A stretch of 38,561 nt of DNA, from contig JACCRE010000114.1 of NCBI GenBank assembly GCA_013813775.1, positions 1-38,561 of the forward strand. Direction: 5' to 3'. Shown in pieces: positions 1-8,812 of the stretch. The notes beneath the pieces are model-generated. The model was not told where the DNA came from. It saw only the letters and a list, made by a program, of their open reading frames with translations, and ran no database searches. Within the stretch, counting starts at the first letter, position 1; every line of letters starts with the position of its first letter. A program made the translations under genes and the position numbers. The stretch comes from Planctomycetaceae bacterium (GTDB lineage: Bacteria > Planctomycetota > Planctomycetia > Planctomycetales > Planctomycetaceae).

Positions 1-27
1 CCCCCGACCCCTGAACCCCCGCCAGCC

Positions 28-55
28 TTGCTCGCGAACCGTCGTCGGCTAGAAT
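28..55 (+). promoter_or_regulatory. Candidate sigma70-type promoter of tRNA-Lys
   Basis: A TTGCTC (28-33) and a TAGAAT (50-55) are separated by 16 bp. The -10 matches the consensus at five of six bases; the -35 matches at three. The expected transcription start near 62 would leave a leader of about 33 nt before the tRNA at 95. Assignment is by motif and position only. Confidence 0.45.
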
Positions 56-92
56 GTGTCCTTCCGCCGCCCGGCCCCGCCGGCCGCGGACG

Positions 93-167
<75 letters not shown>

Positions 168-195
168 CTTCGAACATTCCTTGAGACATCGCGCA

Positions 196-218
196 CCCCG
201 GCCCTCCCGGGGTTTTTT
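196..218 (+). terminator. Rho-independent terminator of tRNA-Lys
   Basis: A perfect 6-bp GC stem (CCCCGG 196-201 with CCGGGG 207-212), a five-base loop and a run of six T (213-218) lie 29 bp after the tRNA. It should stop tRNA transcription before the restriction-modification gene at 280, which would then need its own promoter. Confidence 0.85.
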
Positions 219-279
219 CATGCGCGGTCAAGGATAGGTATGATTCGCGTTTTTTTGCGTTCTCGCCCGACATCCGCGC

Positions 280-3200
280 ATGCCTCGCAAACGATCTGTC
301 GCTTCGAACGAGGAATACAAGGTTCTCGCGTTCGGCACTCTTCGTCCGAACAGCCGTCGGCGCAGGGCGCTGATCCTTCCGACGCGCTTGCGCGAGGAAT
401 CGAGCAAGACCCGGCTCTGGACACCCGACGCCGAGGCCGCACATGGCATCGTGAAGCGTTGGGCCGACCTCGCCGCGACCGGAAAGCTCCACCGCGAGAT
501 TTCGAGCGACGCCGAGTTTCTGAACGAAGTGTTCGGCGACGCCTTGGGCTATACGGCCCGCTCGACAGAGGCCGAGAGCTGGCAACTGGATCGGCAGACG
601 GCCGTCCCGGGCGCTGGGAAAGCCGACGGAGCGCTCGGTCGCTTTCAGACAGGCGACCCACCCGCCATCGTCGCCGTGATCGAGATGAAGGGGGCCGACG
701 CCGATCTCGATCGCGACCGTTCGTCCGGCCGCACGCCGGTTCAACAGTGTTGGGACTACCTCAATGCGCTGCCGGAGTGCCCTTGGGGCATCGTCAGCAA
801 CTTTCAGACGATCCGGCTCTACCACCGCGACAAGACTCCGCTGGCTTACGAAGAATTCCGGCTCCAAGAGCTACGCGACCTGAAGCGGTTCCGAGACTTC
901 TATTGTCTGTTCGGGCCGGGCGGCCTCATGCCGGCCCCCGGCTATGCGCGTCCCAGAGCCGGCGAGCTTCTCGCGCTCACCGAAAGGCAGCAACGCGAGG
1001 TCGGCGAGAAGCTCTACCAGAACTACAGCGACCAGCGCAGCCGGTTGATCGTGCACTTGCGCGAGAAGGAGTCGCGATCGACGGATGAAGCGATCCACAT
1101 CGCGCAAAAACTTCTTGACCGCATCGTGTTCATCGCGTTCTGCGAGGATCGCGGCTTGCTGCCGGGCAACACGCTCGACAAGGCCTACAAGCAGCTTCCC
1201 CCCTTTCAGAAGGTCACGAACCCGCGCTGGCAGAACTTCAAGGGCCTGTTCCATGCCGTCGATCGCGGGCATCCCTCGCTCGATCTGGAGACCGGCTACA
1301 ACGGCGGTCTGTTTCGGCACGATCCGCTCGTCGATGACCTGGAGCTCGATGATGAGTGGACGAACTTCTTTCGCGGCGTCGGCGACTACGATTTCCGCGA
1401 CGAGGTGAACGTCGATGTGCTCGGCCACCTCTTCGAGAAGTCGATCACCGAACTCGAAAAGTTTCGCGCCGTCGGACTGTTCGCCGCGAAGCCCGAGCGC
1501 AACGGCGGCGTCGCGCCGGCGATGAACAAGTCGGCCGAGCGGAAGCGGTTCGGCGTCTACTACACGCCGCCCGAGTTCACCGCGTTCCTCGTCAACGTCT
1601 CGCTGCAGGAGTTGCTCGACGAGCGGCTCGACGCGCTGCGGAAGACGCACAAGCTGCCGGCCGACCGCGACCCGGACGTGGGGCATCCCTTCTGGAATGA
1701 TGCGCTTGCCATGATTCGAGGCGTCAAGGTGGTCGATCCCGCCTGCGGCAGCGGCGCGTTCCTGATCCGGGCCTACGACGTGTTGGAAGAATATTACGCC
1801 CGCATCACCGACTCGATCGGCGACGAGGCGATCGCCGAGGACGTGCCCGACTACATCCTCTCCGACAATCTGTACGGCGTCGATCTCTCACCACAGGCCG
1901 TCGAGATCACGCAACTCGCCCTGTGGGTCCGCTCGGCCCGTAAGGGTCGCACGCTCGCCGACCTGTCGGCCAACATCCTGTGTGCGAACAGCCTGATCGA
2001 GGATGCGGCGGTCGATCCGCGCGGACGACCCTGGCCGGAGCTTTTTCCCGCCGTCTTCGATCGACCCGAGGCCGGTTTCGACGTGGTGATTGGCAACCCG
2101 CCCTGGGAACGGCTCAAGCTTCAGGAGCGGGAGTTCTTCGCCTTCCGCGCCCCCGGCATCGCCCAGGCCGTCAGCGCCGCCGATCGGCGGAAGAAGATCG
2201 TCGAGCTCGAAGCGAAAGACCCGGAACTGTATGCCGAGTACCGAGCCGCGCAGCAGCGAACGGACGGCGCGTTGAGCGACATCCGCACCGGCGGCCGCTT
2301 TCCGCTGACGGGCCGCGGCGACCTCAACACCTACGCCTTGTTCGCGGAACTTGCTCGTCGGATCGTCGCGCCGCACGGTCGCATCGGCTTGCTAATCCCT
2401 TCCGGAATCGCCACCGACAACACGACGCAGGAATTTTTCGCCGATCTCATGGAGAAGAAGGCTCTGCGGCGCTTCTACGATTTCGAGAACAAGAAGCCTC
2501 ACTTCCCCGACGTGCATCGCTCATTCAAGTTCGCGGTGTTCAATGCCGGCGGGAGATCAGCCACCTCCGAGACAACAGATTTCGCTTTCTTCCTCCGCGA
2601 TATTGAGGAGCTCGACGAGCGGAAGCGGCACATCGCCCTCACGGAGAAAGATCTACGGCTTCTGAACCCGAACACGCGGAATTGCCCGATCTTCCGGAGC
2701 CGTCGAGACGCCGAACTGACGAAAGCGATCTATCGCCGCGTGCCGGTGCTGATCGACGAGAGCCGCAAGGAAGGCGGCAACGCTTGGGGCGTCCGTTTCT
2801 TCACGATGTTCCACCAGACGAACGACGCCGAGAAGTTCTTGACCGCGATCGACATGAAAGCCCGCGGCTACAAGCGGGTCGGAAACCGGTGGGTGAAGGG
2901 CAAGCGGGTCGCGCTGCCCCTGTATGAAGCGAAGATGGTGCAGGCGTTCGACCATCGAGCCGCCGGCGTGATCGTCACTGAGGGCAACTGGGTCCGCCAG
3001 GGACAGACCGAAGCGACGACCGTCGTTTCACACCAGAACCCCGAGTTCACCGCCACGCCGCGCTGGTGGGTCGAGGAGGCGGAGGTCGCTTCCACGCTCG
3101 GAGACGAGTCGCGTGACTGGTTCCTGTGCTACAAGGACGTGACCAGCGCGACGAACCAGCGGACGATGATCGCGGCGTTCGTTCCGAGGTGCGGCGTCGT

Positions 3201-3711
3201 GAACTCCGCGCCGCTCATGCTCACGGACTCAACAATCGGCCCGCGATACGTGGCATGTCTGCTCGCGAATCTCAACGCTTTCGTCTACGACTATGTCGCT
3301 CGGCAGAAGGTCGGCGGCGTCCACCTGAATTTCTTCATCGTGAAGCAACTCCCGACGCTCTCGCCGGACCGCTACAACGAGCCGTGCCCGTGGGAGCCGG
3401 GCGTGAAGCTGCTCAAGTGGATCAGCGAGCGTTCGTTGACGCTCTCCTGCACGGCGGAAGACCTGCGGCCGCTCGCCGAGGCGGCGAAGTTCAAGCCGCC
3501 GGTCCGCAAGTGGAATCCTCGCGAACGCGCGGAACTGCGGGCGGAACTCGACGCCGCGTTCTTCCTGCTCTACGGCGTCAACCGCGAGGACGCCGAATAC
3601 GTCCTCAGCACCTTCCGCCACGACCAGACCGACGAACCGCTGGGGGCGGACCCGGCGGCGCTGACGCTCAAAGCCTACGACCGGCTTTCCGAGGCCGGAT
3701 CGACGATCTAG
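280..3711 (+). CDS. Type IIG-like restriction-modification enzyme (Eco57I/MmeI-like fusion)
   Basis: This 1143-aa protein carries nuclease and adenine methyltransferase in one chain. A PD-(D/E)XK-like site is visible near the N-terminus (D116, then E135-M-K137 in VIEMKG). The family YYTP motif is at 427-430, the SAM-binding motif DPACGSGAF at 486-494 and the catalytic NPPW at 606-609. The last 400 or so residues have no recognisable motif and should contain target recognition, as in type IIG/IIL enzymes. Size fits that group (about 900-1200 aa). No separate methylase, specificity or restriction subunit is adjacent, so it is probably self-sufficient. The ATG at 280 gives the longest sensible frame; no clear ribosome-binding site precedes it. 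A stand-alone methyltransferase of a phage-defence system such as BREX PglX is less likely because of the nuclease-like N-terminus and missing partners. The DNA target cannot be read from the sequence. Confidence 0.85.
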   Translation: MPRKRSVASNEEYKVLAFGTLRPNSRRRRALILPTRLREESSKTRLWTPDAEAAHGIVKRWADLAATGKLHREISSDAEFLNEVFGDALGYTARSTEAESWQLDRQTAVPGAGKADGALGRFQTGDPPAIVAVIEMKGADADLDRDRSSGRTPVQQCWDYLNALPECPWGIVSNFQTIRLYHRDKTPLAYEEFRLQELRDLKRFRDFYCLFGPGGLMPAPGYARPRAGELLALTERQQREVGEKLYQNYSDQRSRLIVHLREKESRSTDEAIHIAQKLLDRIVFIAFCEDRGLLPGNTLDKAYKQLPPFQKVTNPRWQNFKGLFHAVDRGHPSLDLETGYNGGLFRHDPLVDDLELDDEWTNFFRGVGDYDFRDEVNVDVLGHLFEKSITELEKFRAVGLFAAKPERNGGVAPAMNKSAERKRFGVYYTPPEFTAFLVNVSLQELLDERLDALRKTHKLPADRDPDVGHPFWNDALAMIRGVKVVDPACGSGAFLIRAYDVLEEYYARITDSIGDEAIAEDVPDYILSDNLYGVDLSPQAVEITQLALWVRSARKGRTLADLSANILCANSLIEDAAVDPRGRPWPELFPAVFDRPEAGFDVVIGNPPWERLKLQEREFFAFRAPGIAQAVSAADRRKKIVELEAKDPELYAEYRAAQQRTDGALSDIRTGGRFPLTGRGDLNTYALFAELARRIVAPHGRIGLLIPSGIATDNTTQEFFADLMEKKALRRFYDFENKKPHFPDVHRSFKFAVFNAGGRSATSETTDFAFFLRDIEELDERKRHIALTEKDLRLLNPNTRNCPIFRSRRDAELTKAIYRRVPVLIDESRKEGGNAWGVRFFTMFHQTNDAEKFLTAIDMKARGYKRVGNRWVKGKRVALPLYEAKMVQAFDHRAAGVIVTEGNWVRQGQTEATTVVSHQNPEFTATPRWWVEEAEVASTLGDESRDWFLCYKDVTSATNQRTMIAAFVPRCGVVNSAPLMLTDSTIGPRYVACLLANLNAFVYDYVARQKVGGVHLNFFIVKQLPTLSPDRYNEPCPWEPGVKLLKWISERSLTLSCTAEDLRPLAEAAKFKPPVRKWNPRERAELRAELDAAFFLLYGVNREDAEYVLSTFRHDQTDEPLGADPAALTLKAYDRLSEAGSTI

Positions 3712-3810
3712 CAGTCACTGTCAGCAGCGCTCATATCGGGTCTTTCGGACTCCGCTGAGCTGGTGCGGGTGTTAGAGGCTTGGGCGCGTTAGAACTCCCC
3801 TCATCCCCGA

Positions 3811-3832
3811 CCCTTCTCCCGAGGGAGAAGGG
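3811..3832. repeat. Perfect 10-bp palindrome with 2-nt loop
   Basis: CCCTTCTCCC (3811-3820) and GGGAGAAGGG (3823-3832) are perfect inverted copies around GA. It sits 100 bp after the restriction-modification gene. There is no T-run on either side, so it resembles a dispersed palindromic unit more than an intrinsic terminator. Confidence 0.7.
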
Positions 3833-4207
3833 GGCTGGATTCGAGGGTCGTTCCGCATTCTCGCTCCCCTCGTCGCTGGAGAGAGGCGTTCACGGGGGCG
3901 CATTCCCAAACATTGTTCGCGGTGGCGATTTTTTTCTTCGCGCCGGCGGGTTCCGTCAACGACTTACGTCGAGCTTCCCGGCTCGATCGGCGTAAGGGTG
4001 AGGGTTGCTGTCCTAGCCAACACAACCTGTAGGCTGCAAGGAACGCAGCCCTGAACACCGGCCCCTCCGGGGACATGGGCGTGGAGAGTCCGCGCCCGGA
4101 CCTGTCTCAGGGACGAGACAGCCACGGACCGGGCCGCGACGGAAGGGGACGTCCCCTGTTTGAGTTTTGGCACGGTCGGATGATGCGGCGACCTGCCGGA
4201 CGTGGGA

Positions 4208-4240
4208 CCGGGGCTGCGGATCAACGTCCGCCAGCCCCGG
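4208..4240 (-). terminator. Strong hairpin 26 bp past the sulfatase stop codon
   Basis: CCGGGGCTG (4208-4216) pairs perfectly with CAGCCCCGG (4232-4240), and an inner CGGA pairs with TCCG with one bulged base. No T-run follows in the minus direction, so it may end transcription only with Rho or may protect the mRNA 3' end. Confidence 0.4.
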
Positions 4241-4265
4241 CGACACGTCACGCGGACAATTCGTT

Positions 4266-5924
4266 CTAGTTCGCCGCGGTTTTCCCGCCCGGCGCCGCCG
4301 GCAGGAACTCCTCGCGGCTGAGGAAATCGTCGCCGTTGTTGTCGCGTCGTCCGAAAAAGGCCGCGGCCTCTTCGGATTGGCGGTTGGTGCTGAATTCGGC
4401 TTTCGTCAGCTTGCCGTCGCCGTTGGCGTCGAGCTTGGTGAAGGCGGCGGCTCGGTTTTGGCCGGAGTTTGCGTTCGAGGCGGCCTTGCCGACGTTCAGG
4501 TCGGGCAGGGGGAGGTAATCGAAATCGAGGATCATCTTTTCGGCGAGAGCGGTGCGCAGTTCGCGTTCGACGGAGGCGAGCTTGGGGTCTCCGCTGAGGT
4601 TGTGGAGCTCCGAAGGGTCTTCCTCGAGATCGTAAAGCTCGTACACGGGCCGGGGCGTCGTGAAGTAAGTCGCGGAGACGCCGGGGGCGAGCGTTCCCTG
4701 CTCGTGGGCGGCTTTGATCTGCCGCCACGCCTCGCCACCCGCCGAATCGACGGGGCCGTAAGGAATCCAGGGCGTGCAGTTGTAGATGAACTTGTAGCGA
4801 TCGCTGCGGACCGCGCGACCGAGGTCGTAACCGCTGTTGCTCATGTCGACCTTCACGGGGGCCGAGCCGTGCGGACCGCGCTCGACGAACAGGTGCTCGC
4901 GCGGCGTGAAATCCTCGCCCTTGAGCAACGGCAGAATGCTCTTGCCGCTCATGCGGGGATGCGGCTTGAGACCGGCGGCTTCAAGCAGCGTCGGCCCCAG
5001 ATCTTCGCCGCTGACGAGCGCCCGCGAATCTCCGCCGGCCTTCACGACGCCCGGCCAGCGAACGAGGAACGGCACGTTCGAGCCGGGGTCGTACAGCGAA
5101 CCCTTTCCGTGCGGCAACGCGGCGCCGTTGTCGCCGGCGAAGACGATCAACGTGGTGTCGAGCAGGTCGCGACGTTCGAGGACTTCCAGCACGCCGGCGA
5201 TCGTGTGATCGACGCGGTTGACCTCGGCGCAATAGTCGGCGAGCTGCTCGCGCATGCCCGGCAAGTCGGGGAAGTGCGGCGGCAGCGTGAGCGACGCTGG
5301 ATCGGGGCGGAACTCAACGGGTGCGTTCCAAACATGATGCGGATCGCTGAAGTTCGCCCACATGAAGAAGGGCTTGTCGGCCGGCTTCGCGTCGAGAAAG
5401 GCGTCGAACTGGCCTGCCACCTGCGGGTCGGGGCAGGAGTTCAGAAAGTCCACACGCTCATCGAACGTCTTCAAACCGTGCCGCTGCAAAAGCTCACCGA
5501 TCGCGGTGTTGCCGCGTCCGGCGGAGCCGTCGAGATGGTAGCCTCGTCCGCAGATGCCGGTGTAGTAGCCGCCTTCCGATCGCAGCAACTCGGGGAAGGT
5601 GATCTCGTCGCGCGGCAACGGCGACGAGAAGCGGGTGATCCTCGCGGCGACGGGCGAGCGGCCGGTCATCAACGCGGCCCGCGACGGCACGCATTGCGGG
5701 GCCGCGGTGAAGAAGCGATGGAACTTCATGCCTTCCGCGGCGAGCCGGTCGAGCGTCGGCGTCTTCACGTTGCCGTCGCCGTAGCAACTCAGAAACGGAT
5801 AGCTGTGATCGTCGCTCAGCAGGAACAGGATGTTCGGCTTGACGGCGTCTGCGGCGATCGCATGACCGCTGCCGTAGAGGCAACCCGCCGTCCAGCACAT
5901 CGCAACAAGAATGGGTCTGATCAT
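4266..5924 (-). CDS. Secreted sulfatase with C-terminal EF-hand pair
   Basis: A 552-aa sulfatase of the formylglycine class, which hydrolyses sulfate esters, probably on sulfated glycans outside the cytoplasm. A signal peptide covers about residues 1-25. Metal-binding Asp residues are in LLSDDHS (38-39), and the activation motif C78-V-P-S-R82 lets a sulfatase-modifying enzyme convert Cys to formylglycine. GDNGA, typical of the alkaline-phosphatase superfamily, lies further on. The C-terminus holds two EF-hand loops (DANGDGKLTKAE about 499-510, DNNGDDFLSREE about 528-539), an uncommon addition that could bind calcium or anchor the protein. The ATG at 5924 is chosen over an in-frame ATG at 5996 because it begins the signal peptide and has AGGAG about 12 nt upstream. 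No sulfatase-maturing enzyme is in the window. The substrate is unknown. Confidence 0.9.
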   Translation of the reverse strand: MIRPILVAMCWTAGCLYGSGHAIAADAVKPNILFLLSDDHSYPFLSCYGDGNVKTPTLDRLAAEGMKFHRFFTAAPQCVPSRAALMTGRSPVAARITRFSSPLPRDEITFPELLRSEGGYYTGICGRGYHLDGSAGRGNTAIGELLQRHGLKTFDERVDFLNSCPDPQVAGQFDAFLDAKPADKPFFMWANFSDPHHVWNAPVEFRPDPASLTLPPHFPDLPGMREQLADYCAEVNRVDHTIAGVLEVLERRDLLDTTLIVFAGDNGAALPHGKGSLYDPGSNVPFLVRWPGVVKAGGDSRALVSGEDLGPTLLEAAGLKPHPRMSGKSILPLLKGEDFTPREHLFVERGPHGSAPVKVDMSNSGYDLGRAVRSDRYKFIYNCTPWIPYGPVDSAGGEAWRQIKAAHEQGTLAPGVSATYFTTPRPVYELYDLEEDPSELHNLSGDPKLASVERELRTALAEKMILDFDYLPLPDLNVGKAASNANSGQNRAAAFTKLDANGDGKLTKAEFSTNRQSEEAAAFFGRRDNNGDDFLSREEFLPAAPGGKTAAN

Positions 5925-6157
5925 GGCGGCGGCGGTCTCCTGGCGAGCGGAAAAGTGGGAGACGCACATCATGACGACGCGCAGGCCGACCAGCACCTGA
6001 ACCCGGTCTGGCCCTTCAGAAAGAGAGGAGCGACATGAGCCGTTTCGAGCGGGGCCACCTCACGCGCGCCGCCCCAGGCGTTCCAATCCATGACCGCGTG
6101 GTATCGCTCGGCCTGAGTGTGGTAGCAACTTCCCGATCACCAGCGTCTTCTCGTCGA

Positions 6158-6835
6158 TCATTCCCTTTCAGGACGGCTCGGTCGTCGAAGCGGCGACTTC
6201 CTGCGTGCGATCGTCACATCGACCTTGGTTGGCGACTTGAGTTCAAGGCTCCGCCAGAGATACCAGCAGGCGAGGGTCGCGTGGGGCCGCCACGGCGCCG
6301 CGATTTCGTCCATCTCGTCGCGTTTCGGCATGTCCGGCAGGTCGTACAGTCGCCGCATCGCGGCCCGGATGCCGAGATCGTCGTGCGGCAGGACGTCGGG
6401 CCGGCCCAGCGAGAACATGAGGAACATCTGCCCCGTCCAGCGGCCGATCCCTTTCACGGCGATGAGCCGCTCGATGACCTCGTCGTCGGAAAGCCGCCCG
6501 AGCCGATTCAGCGGCAGCCGGCCCGACGAGACGTGTTCCGCCAGATCGCGCAGGTAGCTCGCCTTCTGAGGCGAGACGCCGCACTCGCGAAGCTCTTCCA
6601 CGGACAGAGCGAGAAGCGTCTCCGGCCGAGGGACGCCGATGCGATCTTCAAGGCGACCTCGAATCGTGCGGGCCGCCGCCGTCGAGATCTGCTGCGACAG
6701 GATCGAACGCACGAGCGTGTCGAAACGATCTCGGCGCAGCTTGAGCGTGCAGGGGCCGACGATGTCGATGAGCGCTCCGAGAATCGGATCGTGTGCTTGA
6801 AGATGCGCCGTGGCGTCGATGTGGCGATACGTCAT
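6158..6835 (-). CDS. DNA-3-methyladenine glycosylase II family protein (AlkA-like, HhH-GPD)
   Basis: The 225-aa protein is a helix-hairpin-helix base-excision glycosylase that should remove alkylated bases such as 3-methyladenine. The hairpin VKGIGRWTG is at 127-135 and the catalytic Asp is expected in LPHDDLGIR (D153, equivalent to E. coli AlkA D238). The C-terminal APWRPHATLACWYLWR is typical of the family. At 225 aa it lacks the extra N-terminal domain of E. coli AlkA (282 aa) and resembles the short bacterial forms. It lies 60 bp downstream of the dihydrouridine synthase gene on the same strand, so the two may be co-transcribed. A second, unrelated 3-methyladenine glycosylase (Tag) is encoded 1.2 kb away on the other strand. 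Confidence 0.9.
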   Translation of the reverse strand: MTYRHIDATAHLQAHDPILGALIDIVGPCTLKLRRDRFDTLVRSILSQQISTAAARTIRGRLEDRIGVPRPETLLALSVEELRECGVSPQKASYLRDLAEHVSSGRLPLNRLGRLSDDEVIERLIAVKGIGRWTGQMFLMFSLGRPDVLPHDDLGIRAAMRRLYDLPDMPKRDEMDEIAAPWRPHATLACWYLWRSLELKSPTKVDVTIARRKSPLRRPSRPERE

Positions 6836-6895
6836 GCGGATTTCGAGCTTGAGAAAACTGGCGTGCCGTGCGGCGTCAACCCGCGGGTCAAGCGG

Positions 6896-7969
6896 TTACG
6901 AATACCACCGATCAAGCACGGACCGCCATGCCTCGAGATCACGAGCGACGGCGAAAGCGTTGCGAACGTCGACGTGCTGCGGATGCAACCTGGCGAACTT
7001 GATGCCGAACGTCCGCATCGTGGTTGCGGCGCGTCGGGCATCGCCCACCGTCAGGCACAGGTCGCACTGCATCTCCAAGACGCGGCGTTGTTCGGCGACG
7101 TCAGGCTCGGGCATCGGCAAGCCGTCGGCGAGGGCTTGCGCCTGCTGAAAGATCCACGGGTTGCCGATCGCGCCTCGCGCGACCGAGACGCCGTCGACCC
7201 CCGTGTAGTGCAACATGTCGAGGCAGGCCTCAGCCGTGAAGAGATCGCCACTGCCGAGGATCGTGCGCCGTCCCGCGTGCTGTTTCACCTCGCGGAGGAA
7301 GTCCCAGTTGCTGGGTCCGACGTACTTCTGCTCGACGGTCCGCCCGTGAACGGTGACGGCCGCCACACCGCGAGCGAAGGCGCCGTCGAGGATTTCAAAG
7401 AAGTGATCGCGGCTCGCATCGGAGTCGTCGATGCCGCGTCGCATCTTGAGCGTGACCGGAATGCCGCTCGGCACCGCATCGCGGACGCGAGCGACGATTT
7501 CCAACGCGATCTCAGGCTGGCTGAGGTGATAACCGCCGCGACAGCCGCGCGTCGCCGTCTTCACCGGGCAACCGAAGTTGATGTCGATCACGTCGAATCC
7601 CGCGGCGACGAGCTTTTGAGCGGCCGGGGCGAAGTCGGCGGGTTCCGAGCCCATGAGCTGTCCGCCGACGGGGTGCTCCTCCTCGGTCAGCGCCAGAACG
7701 TGACGCGTCTTGTCGCGATCCTTCAAGTCCAGCAGGAAGCGTTCGATCAGCACCTCGGCGACGGTGTAGGACGCCCCCAGCCGGCGAGCGACGATCCGCA
7801 TCGGGCCGTCGCTGTATCCGCTGAGCGCGGCTTGCACGACGGGAAAACCGATGTGAAGATTCCCGATCGAAAGCGGCCGCAGATCGAGCGGAGCATGCGC
7901 AGCTCGCGGAATGAAGCGCGATCGGATCGGTGCTGGCGGCTCTGCGAGATCGATCGCGGCGTCGGCCAT
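6896..7969 (-). CDS. tRNA-dihydrouridine synthase family protein
   Basis: A 357-aa flavoenzyme of the Dus family, which reduces uridine to dihydrouridine in the D-loop of tRNA using FMN and NADPH. The TIM-barrel start GFPVVQAALSGYSDGPMR (41-58), the GGQLMGS segment, the catalytic INFGCP (C134) and VTVHGRT are all present. The sequence after the catalytic Cys (VKTATRGCRGGYHL) departs from the usual DusB pattern, in which it reads roughly AKKV...G, so the exact subfamily and target uridine are not assigned. The ATG at 7969 leaves only 45 bp or less to the oppositely oriented tag gene, so the two promoters must overlap or lie inside the genes. It is probably the first gene of a pair with the AlkA-like gene. 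Confidence 0.88.
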   Translation of the reverse strand: MADAAIDLAEPPAPIRSRFIPRAAHAPLDLRPLSIGNLHIGFPVVQAALSGYSDGPMRIVARRLGASYTVAEVLIERFLLDLKDRDKTRHVLALTEEEHPVGGQLMGSEPADFAPAAQKLVAAGFDVIDINFGCPVKTATRGCRGGYHLSQPEIALEIVARVRDAVPSGIPVTLKMRRGIDDSDASRDHFFEILDGAFARGVAAVTVHGRTVEQKYVGPSNWDFLREVKQHAGRRTILGSGDLFTAEACLDMLHYTGVDGVSVARGAIGNPWIFQQAQALADGLPMPEPDVAEQRRVLEMQCDLCLTVGDARRAATTMRTFGIKFARLHPQHVDVRNAFAVARDLEAWRSVLDRWYS

Positions 7970-8014
7970 GACGAAAGAAATCCGTTGAATCTGAAATCAA
8001 AACCCGACGAGCGA

Positions 8015-8812
8015 GTGCGCTGCCCTTGGGCACGGGGCGAGCAGTATATCGCCTATCACGATGAAGAGTGGGGCGTGCCGATTCACGACGATCGCTTATT
8101 GTTCGAGTTTCTGATCCTCGAAGGTGCCCAGGCGGGATTGAGTTGGGAAACGATTCTCAAAAAGCGTGAGAACTACCGAATCGCATTCGATCGTTTCGAT
8201 CCGCGTGTCGTAGCCCGCTACGAAGACAAAAAGGTCGCCGAACTTCTGGCGAATGCCGGCATCGTTCGCAACCGGCTCAAGATCGCCGCGGCGGTGCGCA
8301 ACGCGAAGGCCTTTCTTGAAGTGCAAAAGGAGTTCGGCACCTTCGATCAATACATCTGGGGCTTCGTCGTCGGCCTGCCGAAGCAGAACCACTGGACGAA
8401 GCTTTCGGAAGTGCCGGCACGCAGCGACGAATCCGACGCGATGAGTAAAGACCTCAAGCGACGCGGCTTCACGTTCGTCGGCAGCACGATCTGTTATGCG
8501 TTCATGCAAGCCGTGGGCATGGTCAACGATCATCTCGTGGCATGTTTCCGGCACTTCAATGCGCGGGTTACGCGAGCCCATGCACGCGCAAGAGCGGCTC
8601 GGGGCTGGGATCGCGGCCGCGGAAATCGCGAAACACGTCCTGCGGATGACGGCTCCCGCCGAGGGCCAGCACCGTGTCGCGAAAACGCCTGCCGACGCGA
8701 CGAACGGCGGCATCATTCTCGAGGCCGGCCTCTTCAAAGGCCGAGAACGCATCGGCGGCGAGCACTTCGGCCCATTTGTAGCTGTAATATCCCGCCGCGT
8801 ATCCGCCGCTGA
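8015..8812 (+). CDS. tag: DNA-3-methyladenine glycosylase I with long C-terminal extension
   Basis: The core is a complete Tag glycosylase, which removes 3-methyladenine from DNA. All four zinc ligands of the family can be placed: C3 in MRCPW, H15 in AYHDEEWG, and H173 and C177 in NDHLVAC, matching Cys4, His17, His175 and Cys179 of E. coli Tag. GLSWETILKKR and VGSTICYAFMQA are also family hallmarks. The GTG at 8015 puts C3 at the right distance; a TTG at 7985 in the same frame is the alternative start. E. coli Tag ends at residue 187, but here the frame stays open to 8812 (265 aa). The extra 80 or so residues are Arg-rich and lie antisense to the end of the oligopeptidase gene, so they look like read-through of a lost stop rather than a folded domain. 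Confidence 0.85.
   Translation: MRCPWARGEQYIAYHDEEWGVPIHDDRLLFEFLILEGAQAGLSWETILKKRENYRIAFDRFDPRVVARYEDKKVAELLANAGIVRNRLKIAAAVRNAKAFLEVQKEFGTFDQYIWGFVVGLPKQNHWTKLSEVPARSDESDAMSKDLKRRGFTFVGSTICYAFMQAVGMVNDHLVACFRHFNARVTRAHARARAARGWDRGRGNRETRPADDGSRRGPAPCRENACRRDERRHHSRGRPLQRPRTHRRRALRPICSCNIPPRIRR

Larger units (their letters stand above)
3712..4265. other. 554-bp non-coding region with dense secondary structure
   Basis: No convincing gene is present. From about 4060 the sequence folds heavily: CTGTCTC 4102-4108 with GAGACAG 4115-4121 lies inside a longer GC-rich arm pair (around 4090-4100 with 4129-4138), followed by the self-complementary GGGGACGTCCCC (4145-4156) and a 13-bp interrupted hairpin at 4208-4240. 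The 3' half lies just beyond the stop codon of the sulfatase on the minus strand. It may be a dispersed repeat cluster or a structured RNA; sequence alone does not decide. Confidence 0.5.

Noticed and set aside
3811-3832. Palindrome as terminator of the restriction-modification gene
   Set aside because: It has no T-run and lies 100 bp after the stop; it looks like a dispersed repeat unit.
4167-6038. 623-aa plus-strand open frame
   Set aside because: It is the antisense shadow of the sulfatase; it has no family motifs, while the minus strand has a full sulfatase active site.
6035-7984. Upstream part of a 925-aa plus-strand frame, with an AGGAG before the ATG at 6035
   Set aside because: Only the last third encodes a recognisable protein (Tag). 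The first 650 residues are antisense to the AlkA-like and Dus genes, so the AGGAG is taken as chance.
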